From contig JBITNC010000001.1 in NCBI GenBank assembly GCA_050084985.1, positions 86,614,001-86,678,000 of the forward strand: DNA of 64,000 nt. The letters run 5' to 3'. Shown one piece after another: positions 34,982-48,413 of the stretch. A program made the translations under genes and the position numbers. The stretch is from Nageia nagi. Taxonomy: Eukaryota; Pinophyta. Below the pieces are notes generated by a model. The model saw only the letters and a list, made by a program, of their open reading frames with translations. It did not search any database and was not told the origin of the DNA. Position 1 is the first letter of the stretch. Every line of letters begins with the position of its first letter.

Positions 34982-36640
34982 TGTTGATCCTAAAAGTGCT
35001 ACCTTGTGATACAATCTAGTTAAAGCCACATAAGAATAGTAACAATAATATTTTTGAATGAGTAGGGTAATGGGACATGTGCGCTTGTAAGGATTCTTCT
35101 ACTCATTCTCCATAGAAGGTTGACTCCTTTATGATTGAAGGTCAAAAGTAACAAGAAATAAAAGAAAATTACTAAAATAAATGACTAAAATCAAGTATAT
35201 TATAGGAAAATTGAATAGCTAAAATAAATAAAATAAAATAAATCAAACTTGGGCACTACTAAAAGGGGCTGTAGTCCATAACTAATTCCTAGGATACATG
35301 AAACTGGTCTAGAATTGCTATCACATTACAGAACCTAAGTATTCAAACATATGCATACATTCATAGTAAGACAAACACAATAATAGCCTCAGCTCTAGGA
35401 AGGGTAACACAATATATCCCAAAGGGTAAAAATACATAAGATTTTGAGCATTTTTCATTTTAATTCTAAGTATATATACTTAATATTTTTCCATTAATGC
35501 CATTTATAAATGGTATTAAAATAACTCCTATAAAAGATCTAAAACTATTACATAATTTTCATGAGTTATTGCCATCAATATAAATTGGACATCCAGGTGA
35601 TGTTTTAACTAAAACGTTAAATGTTGGGTTTCTTAATTCATTTTCTAAACTTGATCATGTTGCCTTAATTTTGAATCTCTAACATCCAATGCATTTTGGT
35701 CAAACCATTATACCTTTTAAATTAGATGTTCAGATACTTTTTAAATATAATATTAAATACTCAGTACCATACTCAATCAATATACCTTGATTCTAACATC
35801 CTAGTTCATTTAGATCAGATCAACATGTCCTATATTTAATATCCTTTTGATTGAGGTAATCAAGTGTTTTTTCTCCCTAACACCCACCACATTTGGTCTT
35901 TGCATTATACTAAATAGATATTATAGTCTTTTGTGTACCTTGTTATAGTGTTGTGAGGTATGGTATCCTTGATAATTCATTAGTGCTCTTAATAAACTTG
36001 ATCATGCCATGTGGAAGCTGATGTGTTGGTGTCAATATATTAACAAGATCCTTGGGGGTCCCACATCCTAGATTGGATGGACCCAAGTATTTATTGTACT
36101 AGAGACTATCTTTATTTAACTTCTAAGGTATAGAATAGGCTTGATAGAATCCCCTAGTGTTTTTCAAAACCTAGGCTAATTTCAGTATCTTCAAAACTAT
36201 GAGCCCTAGTAAAAAACTAGAATTACTCCATTTGGTGATCATTGCTAATGCCCAATGTTTTCTAGAACCTAGGATGATGTCATTGTTAAACATTTTGTGA
36301 GATCTAGAAGAAAAATGATATGTAGCTACTTTAGATCAATCTTGATATCACCTAGTATTTTAAATATCTTGGGCTAACATCATCTACTCAAAAATCTTGG
36401 ATCCTAGTAAAACTCATCCAAATTTTGACTAAGTGTGAAAATGTTTCTTTCACCAGCTAGTTGAGCATGATAGTGTAGCATAGGACCTCGTGAAGATTTC
36501 TATTGAAAATGAATTCTTGGAAAAGGTACCAAATATGAAAAAGGGAATAATAGAAATGGGAATATATAGAAGAAAAGAAAACAAGAAGGGGACAATAGTA
36601 AAGAAAAGGGGAGGGGTGAAATATCTCACCAAAATGTTAC
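34982..36640 (-). repeat. 5' LTR of element E (single copy)
   Basis: Begins TGTTGATCC next to the primer-binding-like site. It shares in order with the A and C LTRs the phrase AAAGTAACAAGAAATAAAAG (35146-35165), a TATA-like TATATATA near 35470 (minus) and the phrase beginning TTAACAAGATCCTTGGGGGT (36037-36056). One TGATGTCA remains at 36275, and a decayed octamer near 36374. A purine-rich end at about 36540-36620 is like the A LTR end. The right end is estimated, since no partner LTR is in the window. Confidence 0.65.
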
Positions 36641-37830
36641 ATTCATAATACTACTTATTTTTCTTCTATGTGCAATGTTAAAATCCTTACCAAACACATT
36701 TTTTATTTCTTTTTCAAAATTATGGTAAGGAATAAGAAAATTTATTAACAAAATTTTTTAGCAAGAAATCCATATTTTGAGATCATGCCATATCATCCAC
36801 ACTCATAAGATTTTGAAGATTAAATTCATCTAAAACCCCTAGGGTTTTTCAAATAGTAAAAATATAGTAATAATGATTTTCATAAACCATAATTTGAGAT
36901 TTACAATAATATAAAAAATGTTGGGTTCCCAATATGTAGACTATAAATGCATTCCTAAACTATAGCAAAGGTGAAGCAATTATATCTACATTAGAGATAA
37001 AAGGTGCTTAAATTCATGTGATCACTTAGTAGCTAATGGAAAGGAGATAACATAAATGAATTAATAATTAAATAATAGCAAAAATGAATTCATTAACTTG
37101 ATAAACCTATGAGAGAGAGAGAATGATAAATATTTGGGTACTTACCTAGATGATCATTGAGTGACAATATGAACCTAGTGAGATGCTCCAAAGTAGTTGA
37201 AATGTAGCTAAGTGCATCAAATATCTCCTTTGTCAATAAATGTTGGTGTTGAAATGCTTTGCAACCTAACACTACTGTTGGTGATCCTTTTTGGTAATAT
37301 CATTGCCTCTATATCCATAAATAAAGTGCTCAATATGTATGACAAAATAGTGATAAATGACTCTTAGTTGTAACAAATTCCAATATCGATAGGTGGTGTT
37401 GAAGAAACCTGATAATTTTGTGAGAGATATGCAATCCTATTGAGATGAAATATTGATAGTCTTCTCATGCATAAAATTCTCAATTTCTAGGTTTAGGAAT
37501 ATACCTGAATACACCTTTACATGCTAACACCGACATTGGTGGTCCAACCTACAAAATAAGAGAATTACACATGAGAAGTAATTTAGTTAGATCATAAGCA
37601 ATATTTAAATTATAACATAATATCATGAGGGTTATGTGACATATAGTTTGGGACAAAAAGGGTGCCAAATTATGTATCAATAGGTACTAATTGCCAAGTC
37701 TAATTTTTAATAAGTGTATTAATATATGATTACATAGCATTTACCAAACAATAATGATTGCAAGCTTAATTAAAACTCTAAGGCTCATTTATATTTTTAA
37801 TATTTAAAATTAAGGGCATATTAGGTGTTA
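36641..37830. other. No gene recognised
   Basis: AT-rich sequence between element E and copia element H. Only short open stretches. A GA-rich word (GAGAGAGAGA) occurs at 37112-37121. No LTR pair or coding similarity was seen. Confidence 0.5.
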
Positions 37831-40160
37831 TACTTCTTGTTATCCTATTTTTAGACATGTTTCTTCCAAAAGGAAAATCCTTTAATGTTTACTCAGTCCA
37901 CTTGGATCTTTTGGAATGATTGAAATTAAAAGATTCAATAGAAAGTATAGAAGATATTTCATCAAATTTAACATCCCTTGAAATAAAATAAAAAAATTTG
38001 AGGGACTATATAATATTCAAGCTTTTGAGTCATTTTCATATCCAAAAAATACACATTTTTAGTCTTATTTTTATAGTCTCTTTTTTAGCAGAATAAATGA
38101 GTAAGCAGTACAACCCAATATTCTAATATGAGATATATTGGGTTTCTTACTAATATTTACTTAAAATGGTGATATTCATTTCATAGATTTTGTTAGACAC
38201 TTGTTGAGAATGTAGACAATTACATTAATTGATTCTCTCTAAACAAATTTAGGCAAATCTCCAAGCATGCTTGTAGCTATTTCCATGATTATTCTATTCT
38301 TTTTCTCAACAACTCCATTTTATTAAGGAGTGTATGAAATAATAAATTATCTTTTAATCCCATTTGAGCAAAAACATTGTTAAAATTATTATTGTTTTAT
38401 TATCCACCATTGTCTGATCTCAAGGCTTTGATTTTGTGATTAGTTTAATTCTCTACCATAGCTTTAAAAACTTTGAAATATTGAAGATAGTAAAATTTAT
38501 TTTTCAAGAAATACACAAATGTGACCTTGAGAAATCATGATTAAAGGTAAGAATAACTAACACCACAAAGAATTTATACTTGAAATAGACCCATTAAATA
38601 TGAATGAACCACCTAAAGCTCTAGAAGCTTTGTTCTTTTCAAATTTTTTGTTTACTAATTTTTACCAAAAGATAACTTCCACATAAACCTTCTATTGGAT
38701 TAATGCTTAGAATTCTAATTACATAGTTGTGACTCTTCATAAGTTGCACATTTTTTATAATTTAAATGTCCAAGTGTGAAATGCCAAATATTACTTGAAG
38801 AGTTCACATTTGTAGCCAAATAAAAATTTGAAGATGATTCACTCACAATACACAAATTGTTGTTAAATAAATTATAAAATATGATCTTATATCCTCTTTT
38901 AATATTCTAACCAAGTACAAAAAATTTAATTGTAGCTCCTTGAATTGTTAGTTAAGGAATAAACAATAATTTTCTTCTTAGATTTGGAACATACAAAACA
39001 TTGCCAATTATCTTACCATTGATTATTATATATCCAAATTCTTCTACTTTTAATTTTGAATTATCTCCAATTATGATTGAATTAGAATTATGTTTGTGAA
39101 ATATTCCAAATTTATCTTTCTTAAAATATATGATTAGTGCAACCAGAATCCAAAATCTAATCATACACATTGTTAAGAGTTTTAATGTAAATGGCATACA
39201 CATAAGTAGATTTGATTTTTTTTTTGTTAATAATCTTGTTAGGCACATTTTTGCCTCTATTTTGGCCTCCTTTGAAAGGCTTCTTTCATTTTTGATTTAC
39301 TGCATTTTGCTTCTTATAACAAGAAGTTTCTTTGTTTCCATAGACATCATAAAAATTACAATTGACATAAAACTTGGTCTTCTTACCATTTGCACTCTTA
39401 ATGACATGAGATGAAGGGAATGGACTTTACAAGTTTGGATTGTAGTTTTTCTTAAAGTTATAATTCTAATTCTTTATAATTGTGAAATTATTTCTTGATT
39501 TGTTCTACTTTTTCTTCTTGAAGTTGCTCTTCTCAACATTTAAAATCATATTTAAATTTTGTCTCTTTTATATTAATATCATTTTGATTGTTAATATACT
39601 CTCCATGTTGAGTCAACATACTAGAAAGAGTCTTCAAGTCAAATAATGATTTTGTTACAAAGATTTTGAATTTGCTTGATATATTTTTTAGTATAATGAA
39701 GGCAAGCAATTCCTTTTGCATCTAATCATAGTCATATTATAGAATTTGAGCTTTAAATTCCTTCATTCTTACCAATAAAATTACTACACTTCTAGTTCTT
39801 CTTGTTTAGTGTTGAAAATCTTATTGAGAAGAGTAACTTTATAGATATATAAGATCCAAGGTATATTTATTTGAGTAAATTCCATGCATCCTTTGAAGAC
39901 TAAAAAGGAAAAATAATCTTAAAAATCTCATCTAAGATAAATTTAAATATCATTGATAAATCTTATTGATCCCTCAAGATGTAACCATCCAGTGCTTCTT
40001 TGTTTCTTGCTAGTGAAGCTACTTCACCATCTACAATTTTCCAAAATTATCTAGCTTGCAACTCTCCTCTCATTCTTGCTTACCAAATTCCAAAATTTGA
40101 ACCATTAAGAATGTATTTTAGTTGGAAATATAAGATGGATTATGCCATAGTTGTTCATAT
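37830..40160 (-). pseudogene. Element H: Ty1/copia gag-integrase fragment
   Basis: Minus strand, from right to left. Gag remnant (about 40150-39420) with the open stretch LLAFIILKNISSKFKIFVTK at 39721-39533, matching copia UBN2-type gag. Pre-integrase (39248-38952) with IIIGDNSKLKVEEFGYIIIN and GNVLYVPNLRRKLLFIP, the LxxVLYVPxLxxNLLS block. Integrase core at about 38460-38200 with IKALRSDNGG, FNNVFAQMGLKDNLLFHTLL and NKMELLRKR (from the TPQQNGVxERKN block). RT and RNase H are absent, and the fragment fades at about 37830. Stops are frequent. Confidence 0.82.
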
Positions 40161-42990
40161 TAGAACAAACATGATTTGTTAGCTTAAATTATGAAAATAA
40201 ACAACAAGAATCATAAATAATTACAACAATTTAAACATCAAAAAAAATGACCAATTAGCTCATATATAGTTGGTATTCTTACTTGTTTTCTCAAATTCTT
40301 GTAATTCAAATTTATTTCAATCTTTCATAAACATGTATTATAATATAATTTATCATTGGTTGTCATTTCTCATAAGATTAGTTTAATTTAAAACCATATT
40401 CAAATTTGAAGTTAATACATTCACCTCAAAAAGAACATATACATTGCAAAATTTATTTATAAATTACCAATTGTGATTCTTAAAGACAAGCAATAGTTCA
40501 ATTGAAATTAAATTTTACAATATATAATGTTTAATTTGTTTGTAGTCACAAAATAAATGCAATCACAATTTTTCTTTTTAAGGCATTGCATATAGTACAC
40601 ATGCCCTCTTCATAATACATTTGAATTGATTTGAAATAATTTATGTTTTAAAAATTAGATTGATAATATGCCAAAGGTTCAAATGTTTTATCATATTTTC
40701 AATAGCTTTTTTTTAATGAAAAAGGCAATTTAATTAATAAAAAGCTTTTACAATCAAAAGGAAGTTTGTGGGTTGTAGAAGGCACACCCTAAAAAGCTAA
40801 CACCTAACCCTAACCACAGGTTAAGGTAACAAAGAAACCATATTTTTAATAGTTTATGTTTTAATATTATTTCACATTTGTTCAATAATCATTTTATTTT
40901 ATTTAGTTGTAAGTTTATTTTTGTAGCTATAAATGGTCACTTGTACAATAAAATATAATGAATAAAATAATAGCATAAGAGAATTTCAATGCAATATTTA
41001 TAACAAAACTTGAAACCCTAAATGTTAGAGCTAAATAAAGAGAATATAGTTTTAGGGTTGAAGGCTTTTTGCAACTAAGAATGATTATCATTAGAGTGAA
41101 ATAAAGGCATTAGTGTCTATATATATATATATAATTTTGGAAAAACTTTGATATGTCATACAAACCAATGGTTTAAAGGATGTTAAAATACTTATCTATC
41201 TATACACATGTAACAATTTGATTGTTTCAAGATTTAATTAAAAATAATTGAATATAATAATAGTATCCCCTTATATTTAATTCAATTGAATATTAAGATA
41301 TTCACCAAAATACATTTGAATATTTTTTTAATAAACAATTGATAATAAATAGAAATTTTAAATTTTATCATCATCATATAATATATAAATTTAAGAGTAT
41401 TGTAAATGAAAATGATTAGCATGACAAGTCAATCACAATAGGCAAGGTCGCAAAATTTTTTATTTTTGGCATCTAGAATAGTATTTTGAGTATATCTAGC
41501 TCAAGAAGAGGATCTTAAAAATCATAACTTTATTATTTTTTTGAAAAATAGAGATAGGAATTAAAATTAGTTTTCTTATGTGCAAATGGGGTCCAATTAA
41601 AAAAATAAAAATAAAAATAAAAAATTGGTAATTTTTAGATATTTATTTTATTTTCTAGGAATGATTTTGTGACATTTTTCTTATATTTAGACTAATACAT
41701 AATTCTAAAATATAGTAAACATAAAACCAACATAAAATTTAAAATATAACTAAGATTGAAGTGATTTCAATTTTGTTGGATGCAAAATAAAAAAGTACAT
41801 TTTTACTCTCCTTTTTAATTTAATTTTTTTTTAATTTTAAATTTTACATTCAAAGCTATATCTCCACATAATAAAACTCATATTAAATAAAAATTAAGTA
41901 CCTTAATTACATATTTTATATTTAAAATAAAATACTTAACCAATAGTCTCTTTAGAGATCCAAACCTAAGTCGTTGGATCAACTTATCTAGTAAGATATT
42001 GGTCGTTCATTAGTCCATGTAAGAAAGAACTCTCAAAAATACCAAATAGTCTCCATCTGAGAAGATGATATCATCACTAATACTCTACCATTGATATGAT
42101 CAATACAATAAAATTTCCATCGTAGATTTATCTTCAAGAGAATAATCCTTGGGTAGCATCAATAAGAGTTCTACAAGGTTTAAAGTCAACAAGGTATCTT
42201 GATTGTTGATATGCCCAATTTGATGCAATTCACATCATAGATTTGGCTACATATGAGGATATGCAAGAGTAAATACATAAAAAAGGCACTTCAAAAATCT
42301 ATTTTCAAAATATTAGATCTTCAAATTTGAACTGTTGAAAGACCCAAGTCAATAATTTCTCTCAAGGATCCATTTCCAAGTGAAATGAATACATGGCATA
42401 TGAACCTAGGGCATCTACAAGAATATTATATTTTGGAGTTAATATATATCATTAAATATCTTTTATATGATGCAATATGTATTGTTGGATCTTAATAGGT
42501 AGAAGGATAAATGAAAAGCATCTCGATGGATTGGCTAACTAGACATAGACATAAAAAAAATTTAAAAAAAAATTATATTCCAAACTTAAAATATATACAA
42601 ATTTAGCAAATTTGTAAGAAGTAAATTAAGGTTTTTATAGCATTCATATTACAAATTACATAATACCAAAGTTTTAGTGAATCCCTAACCAAGATAAAAT
42701 GCATATATATGATATCAAAATGTAATAAATAAGGCATGATGTAGACCAAAACCTAATCTTCAACACGAATGGATCAACATTATTATGAGGGATCAAGTGA
42801 AAATCAAGGAGGAGATCGAATTTGATCTTGAGATCATGATAGTTGATAATAAAGCTCACATAAAAATCCCAAAAGATGTTGTGAATATTAAAATTTATTG
42901 ACAAAAGAATACTTTTAGCAGAAGGTTTCTAGGATTTAGACCAAGTCTAGATTTAATTCAAATATGGATATTTAAAAAATGGAAAACAAT
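40161..42990. other. No gene recognised; AT-rich intergenic sequence
   Basis: Very AT-rich. The right end of copia element H (leader and LTR) should fall in the first part, but no LTR partner exists. A short TA dinucleotide run stands at about 41118-41134 and A/T-rich simple sequence at 41590-41880. Apart from the candidate LINE tail at 40700-40850 I see nothing coding. Confidence 0.5.
40700..40850 (-). mobile_element. Candidate LINE 3' end
   Basis: On the minus strand the sequence ends TTATTAATTAAATTGCCTTT then TTCATTAAAAAAAAGC. This resembles the 3' ends of plant L1-type LINEs, which often close with an AATAAA-like word and a short poly-A. Upstream lies GGTTAGGGTTAGGTGTTAGC. No ORF2 sequence is attached, so it would be a severely 5'-truncated copy. 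Weak evidence. Confidence 0.3.
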
Positions 42991-43760
42991 GGAGTGAGTG
43001 GATCTATTAGCACTACCAAGAGTATTTTTTCTCTTGAATTTCAAGTGTGAAAAATATATGGAAAAGGTCCTAGAGTTAGGGCCATGGTTTCTTCATAGAA
43101 AAGGATTGGTACTCAAACAGTGGCATAAGGTATTTAAAGCAAAGATTGAAAACATTGATTTGATCCCAACTTGGGTTAGCCTACAAAACTTGCCAATAGA
43201 GTTTTGGAATGCAAGTGTCATTGCTAGAATCACAAATGGGATTGGTTCTTTAGTATCAATAGAGAAGGTAACTAGGTCATGAAGCAAAATGATTGATGCT
43301 CATTTTTGTGTCAACATTAACAAAACTAAGGAAGAGTATTTTTATTGATGAAGAAGATGGAGGGACTTGGAAGCAAGAAATAGTATATGAAAACCTCCTT
43401 ATTCATTGTAATATATTCAAGAAATTTGACCATTTTATTAGAGACTAAACTAAAAAGAAGGAAGAAATAAAACAATATGAGAAGAAATGGAGGCCTATTC
43501 AAGGACATACCAATAAAAGACATTATCAGTCTTAGTTACAAAAATAATCATAGGAGCAAACTCAAAATCCAAAAGGGAAAATATTGGAAAGTAGAAACCC
43601 TTATAATGCATTAAGTATGTTCAAAGGAAATGATGTGGAAGAAGTGCAACCTGATAATAGCAAGGATGAAATTGAAAATGAGTTAAATGATAGTGAACTA
43701 AGAAAAATAGAAATTAATGAAAACTCAAGAAAGATGGTCCCTAAAATAAAAATGTAGGAG
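42990..43760 (+). pseudogene. DUF4283 / zinc-knuckle ORF1 relic of a plant LINE
   Basis: The open stretch 42998-43282 reads LPRVFFLLNFKCEKYMEKVL, LGPWFLHRKGLVLKQWHKVF and LIPTWVSLQNLPIEFWNASV, then IARITNGIGSLVSIEKVT. This is the DUF4283 fold of plant L1-type ORF1 and related proteins (GPWFxxxxxLxLxxW ... VWVxLxxLPxEFW). Further on come AHFCVNINKTKEEY, a frame change, and VYENLLIHCNIFKKFDHFIR followed by a stop, a broken CxxCxxxxHxxxxC knuckle. A Glu/Asn-rich tail runs to about 43757. The protein binds RNA in LINEs. No endonuclease or RT follows. Confidence 0.78.
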
Positions 43761-44285
43761 GAATGAAGCATGTTGGGAAGGAACTCTACAAGGTACACAA
43801 TAGGAGGAAGAATATATTCCACTAAGACAACAATACCAACTTATGAAGACAACAAATGTGGATCAATATCATGTGGGAAGCCCATCCCATGAAGAGCTAA
43901 GGGAAAAGAGGACATCATAAGAAATTGCAAATAGATTTCAACATATGTTGGATGTGCATGGGCACCTTCTAGTCCTTAGCAATAGGTCTTAAGTATTTGA
44001 TAAAACTTTTGTAGGGTTGTATTTGAACTACAATAAAGCTATGATTAGGATACTATAAATTGGAGGTTTAGGATAGTTTTTAGATACCATCATGTTATGA
44101 TTGGATAGAAATAGTGAAACACTTTGATCCAATGGATACATAATGATATATCTTTATACCAAGTTTTGGGAGCCTATTAAAACCCATATTTTTTATAATA
44201 TAATTTACCCTTATAAAAGAAAAATACAAAAAAAATTATTATTATTTCATTGATTTTGACAATTTAAGATGTGTTGGAAAGATCT
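43760..44285. other. No gene recognised
   Basis: AT-rich sequence between the DUF4283 relic and the hexanucleotide tract. Only short fragments are open and none resembles a known domain. Confidence 0.45.
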
Positions 44286-44289
44286 TCAA

Positions 44290-45245
44290 GTGCTATTTCC
44301 AATAACGACAACAACAACAATGAAAATAATGATAATGAAATGATAATGATGAAATGAATGAAAAAAATAAAATGAAATGATAATGAAAAACAACAAAAAA
44401 CAAATGAAAATGATAAGACAAATAATGATAAATACAACAAAATGATAATAATATAACGATAATGAAAATGATAAGGAAATAATGATAATGATAACAACAA
44501 TGATAATACAATGATAACGATAATGATAATGATAATGATAATGATAATATAACAAAATGATAATAATAATGAAAAAATGAATTATAATGATAATAAAATG
44601 ACAATAATAATGAAACACAATGAAAATGATAATGATAATGACAATGAAATGATAATGATAATGAAATGATAATGATAATGATAATAATAAATGGATAATA
44701 ACAATAAGATAATGATATGATGATGATAAGATATATAAATTACAATGATAATAACAAAAATGATAATGATAATGACAACAAAAATTAAAATGATAACAAT
44801 AACGACAACGATAATGATAATGACAATGACAATGATAATGATAATGATAATGATAATGATAATGATAATGATAATGATAATGATAATGATAATGATAATG
44901 ATAATGATAATGATAATGATAATGATAATGATAATGATAATGATAATGATAATGAAAATAAAAATGATAATGATAACAATAAAAACAATAATAATGATAA
45001 AAATAATGATAATGATAATAACAATGACAACAACAATGACAATGATAATGAAAATGATAACAAAAATGAAAATAACAAGGACAACAAAAATGATATGTCA
45101 ATGATAATGATAACGATAACAAAAATGATAATGACAATGATAATGAAAATGATAATGATGATGATAATGACAACAAAAATGATAACGATAAGATAATGAT
45201 AATGATAATGATAACAACAACGAAAATGATAACAACAGCCACAAG
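44290..45245. repeat. Long imperfect (ATAATG)n hexanucleotide tract
   Basis: About 0.95 kb of repeated ATAATG/AATGAC/AATGAA words. The middle (about 44826-44953) is a nearly perfect run of ATAATG, roughly 21 copies; the flanks are mixed with ACAATG, AACGAT and AAAATG variants. The period of six keeps frames open on both strands, giving long false ORFs rich in His-Tyr, Ser-Leu or Ile-Met. No CDS should be called here. Confidence 0.95.
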
Positions 45246-45249
45246 AACA

Positions 45250-45840
45250 ATAAGTAGAAGGCATTAATCATAGAATAAATTTAAAAAAATATACATGAAA
45301 GAAATAAGATTTATATTTAAATATACATTTAATGTGCATACCAACTTATCATACAACATAGAAAGCATAGTTGTAGAAGTTTTATTTCATTGTTCCTAGT
45401 TTACGTAAATAAATAAAATAAAATAAAAAATAAGTGATCATTAAGTTGTAGGTAGAAGCTTTCTTAGATAATACTCCACTATATTGTTTCACCCACAAGA
45501 ATAAAAAAATATTTGAAAATATATTTTATTTTTATTATTAAAAAAACTTCTATAACAATGAAATTTGAAGATAAAAAATTTTACATAGAAATATTTCATT
45601 CTTTTACTATAAATACATGTGAAGTTACCTTTATTTTTCATTGAAAATAAAGTAAAAGAACTACTATTTGCAAATGGCAATTATTTCAATATAGATCTTA
45701 AAATAAAAACTATTAAAATAGTTCAACAAATTTCTTCTATAGTTTAACTTTTGTAAACCTAAATAGCCATAAAATATCTACAAATAAAAGTTTACCTTTA
45801 CAATAAAATATTATATATGTCCCTTTTGAAAAAACCTCCT
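45250..45840. other. No gene recognised
   Basis: AT-rich sequence right of the hexanucleotide tract, with short A-rich runs (AAATAAAATAAAATAAAAAA at 45412-45431). No coding similarity. Confidence 0.45.
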
Positions 45841-46160
45841 AATATTACCTTTTTCTAGGGAAGCAATGATCTTTAATAAGTTTCACATAAATCTACTTTA
45901 AGAATAGGAACAATCTTCTTTTTGAACAACATTAAATATAAAAACATTCATATAATATGTGTAGTCTATAAATAATGATTTATAATAAATAAATGCAATA
46001 AATATTACCTTTTTCTAGGGAAGCAATGATCATTAACAAGGTTCACATAAATCTACTTTAAGAATAGGAATAATCTTCTTTTTGAATAAAATTAAATATA
46101 AAAACATTCATATCATATGTGTAGTCTATAAATAATGATTTACAATAAAGAAATGAAATA
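45841..46160. repeat. Tandem duplication, unit 160 bp, two copies
   Basis: Copies 45841-46000 and 46001-46160 both start AATATTACCTTTTTCTAGGG and both contain CTACTTTAAGAATAGGAA and GTGTAGTCTATAAATAATGA. They differ at about a dozen positions. The join is exact, with no spacer. No function seen. Confidence 0.93.
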
Positions 46161-47400
46161 AATATAGAGATGTTAAGCTGCAAGACACTTATCAAGGCTA
46201 CTTGAACAATACCAAGAAAGTGTGACCTGATAGAGAAAGTAATCCTCAAGATATGACTCAGTGTAGAGAGGATTGGATCAAATATGGGATGAAGATGTAT
46301 GGATATTTAATGATCCATATCTATTTTTGACATCCTTCATATTTGTAGCTTTGGATCTCAAAGCAAAATAATGTTTATATCATGATCGCAGTCCCCTAAC
46401 ACCACACACATCATGAGTTTAGCAGTATTGGGAACAATGAAGATAATAACATGTAATATGAAGTTCAGAGTATAAAAAATTATCATTTAACTATTTTTAA
46501 ATATATTTTAATTTTTAATCTCTTTAAGTTATCAATTTTTACTTTGTATAATTATCATTTGTTCATTTGCATATTGTTCCTTAAATTTTATCATGTTTGA
46601 TAAAATTTCTTTTCTCATTTTTTGTAGTTATACTTTTACACTTATTTTTTTTAAGTATTATATAGTCTAATTTTTATCTTTTAAATCACTTCTTGTTTTC
46701 AAATTTACCATTTTACATATCATTTTATTTTACATATGTTCTTTAGCTCTTGTAATCATTTCTTGACCACTTAGTTTGTCACTTGTATTTTTGTTATCAT
46801 CATCATTTTTAATTCAATTTGTTTACCACTTAGTTTGTCACTTATCTTCTAAATTGCATTTGTAATAAAATTATTTTATCTTATTATCCTTTGTTATCAT
46901 TTTATCACTTGTCATTTTAATGATTTTCTGTCATTTATATTTATCACATTGTATCTTATTTATCATTTTTTGAATCGTCATTTTTATAATTTTATCACAT
47001 TTTCAATTTTTATTTTATTTTATCATTTTTTTCAATGATTATTTTAATTATTTTCCTACTTTATTTTATTAATTTTTCACTTGTTTTTTCCCTTATAGCA
47101 TTTCTCATTTTATATTTATGTTAAGATTGATTTTGCTTATCTTTTTTATTAAGTGTGATCATTGCATTTTAATATAAACATAAGACATGCATTATAAAAC
47201 AAACCATAAAATATGCAACACAAAAATATAAACATATAACATGCATCATGCATAATCGACTAAATCATATCATATCATATCATGTACATCAAAAATGGGC
47301 ATCTCATGCCACCATAAAATAATACATATTATACACTACCTCATAAAACATCATAATAATACATCACATATATTGCATATCATGGGTTCCTCCTTGAATG
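46161..47400. repeat. T-rich low-complexity region
   Basis: From about 46480 to 47110 the plus strand is dominated by irregular repeats of TTTTATCATTTT/TGTCATTTT-like words. A short ATCAT repeat stands at about 47264-47283. No coding similarity in either strand. Confidence 0.6.
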
Positions 47401-47599
47401 CAAGTTATTAGGTATCCAATATGACACATTATGGGACCTTGAAGACTTCCCTATCTAAATGTGTGACCTCTATGAGCCCTACACTATAGTTATATTATAA
47501 GATCTACTAGATGATTTAGCCATATATGAAGTCACCACATCAGAAATTGAATATCAAATCTTGCTAAACTACTCCTCATACATTGTAATCCTCTTATTC

Positions 47600-48413
47600 A
47601 CCTTCTAAATGTGAACAAAATGCATGTCTATCATCTAAGCAAGTTGGTGTATCTATTTTTATGTAAGCTCTTCCTCTAGATCCTATTCCCTCCACCTCCA
47701 ATTCTCTCCTCCACCACATCATGTCCACTTGATGATCCCATTGCCATATCCTAACCTTGTCCTCATCCACCCTTAACTATACCATCCTTCTATCCCTTTA
47801 CCATAAGTATATCATCCTAATTATCTCCACTATCCCCTTCATCTCCTTTTTCGCCTCCATCACCCCCATCTCCATCATCTGCACTTGCAGACTCTCCCTT
47901 TTCCCTTGCTAGATTTTTCATTGTTATTGCTAGTCACACTTTCCACTAGTGGTCATATGCAAGATTCATCCCTACATCCATCCTCATATCCATATGTATC
48001 ATCGCATCTAACTTATACCCTATGTCTACATACACCACCTTAGGGTATCCATCCAATCAAATCTGCTATAAATCATTAGATTTAGGGGCATGTCCTATCA
48101 GAAGCCAAACTCTAATTTAGATACTTTAATATAAGTAATCCAACTACCCTAGTGTGTCCTCAATCATCTCTCTCTCCTCATTCTTGAGAGATCCCGTGCA
48201 TCCTCCACCCAACCAAGCCCATTCATGTATGAACTCCATAAAAAGTCCCTATGTGTCATGCATCCAATAATATCCTTGTAATAGCCTAGATCTCTTATGT
48301 AAGGTTGTCATATCCTAGGATCATATTCCCAACCCCATCATAATGAGTAAGGAGCCTTTTTCACAAGCTCTCCTCATCCTGCATCAACCTCAATATGAAT
48401 TTCATAAGGTATC
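47600..48413 (-). pseudogene. Left part of a plant-mobile-domain-like relic, split by element C
   Basis: This is the continuation, on the minus strand, of the sequence at 53650-53042 on the far side of element C. Minus-strand frames contain YYKDIIGCMTHRDFLWSSYM and WVEDARDLSRMRREMIEDTL (about 48290-48150), which would be the C-terminal half of a plant mobile domain. The similarity here is weak, and assignment rests mostly on continuity with the right part. The plus strand is CT/CCAC-rich at 47660-47900. Ends are estimates. Confidence 0.4.
48409..48413. repeat. Target-site duplication GTATC, left of element C
   Basis: GTATC precedes the TG start of the left LTR and recurs right after the right LTR at 53042-53046. 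The match is perfect, in line with a recent insertion. Confidence 0.96.

Larger units (their letters stand above)
27830..36640 (-). mobile_element. Element E: truncated relative of element A, with nested insertions
   Basis: Minus-strand pieces, from 5' (right) to 3' (left): 5' LTR (34982 to about 36640), leader holding a miniature element, gag N-terminal part (33370-32830), solo LTR B (32192-30176), gag C-terminal part (30170-29480), protease remnant (29460-29310), RT (29292-28560), RNase H (about 28500-28100) and the start of integrase to about 27830, where homology to element A (near 14250) stops. Integrase core and 3' LTR are missing. Confidence 0.82.

Noticed and set aside
36450-36632. 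Minus-strand ORF of 60 residues with a hydrophobic Phe/Ile-rich stretch
   Set aside because: It lies in the purine-rich end of the element E LTR. The hydrophobic look comes from the polypyrimidine complement.
40803-40815. CCTAACCCTAACC, possible interstitial telomere
   Set aside because: Two units only, not the plant CCCTAAA repeat. More likely part of a retroelement 3' end.
44286-45264. Long ORFs of 318, 159, 119 and 103 residues in several frames
   Set aside because: They are translations of the ATAATG hexanucleotide repeat on both strands and consist of HY, SL or IM runs. A period of six cannot create stops, so length means nothing here.
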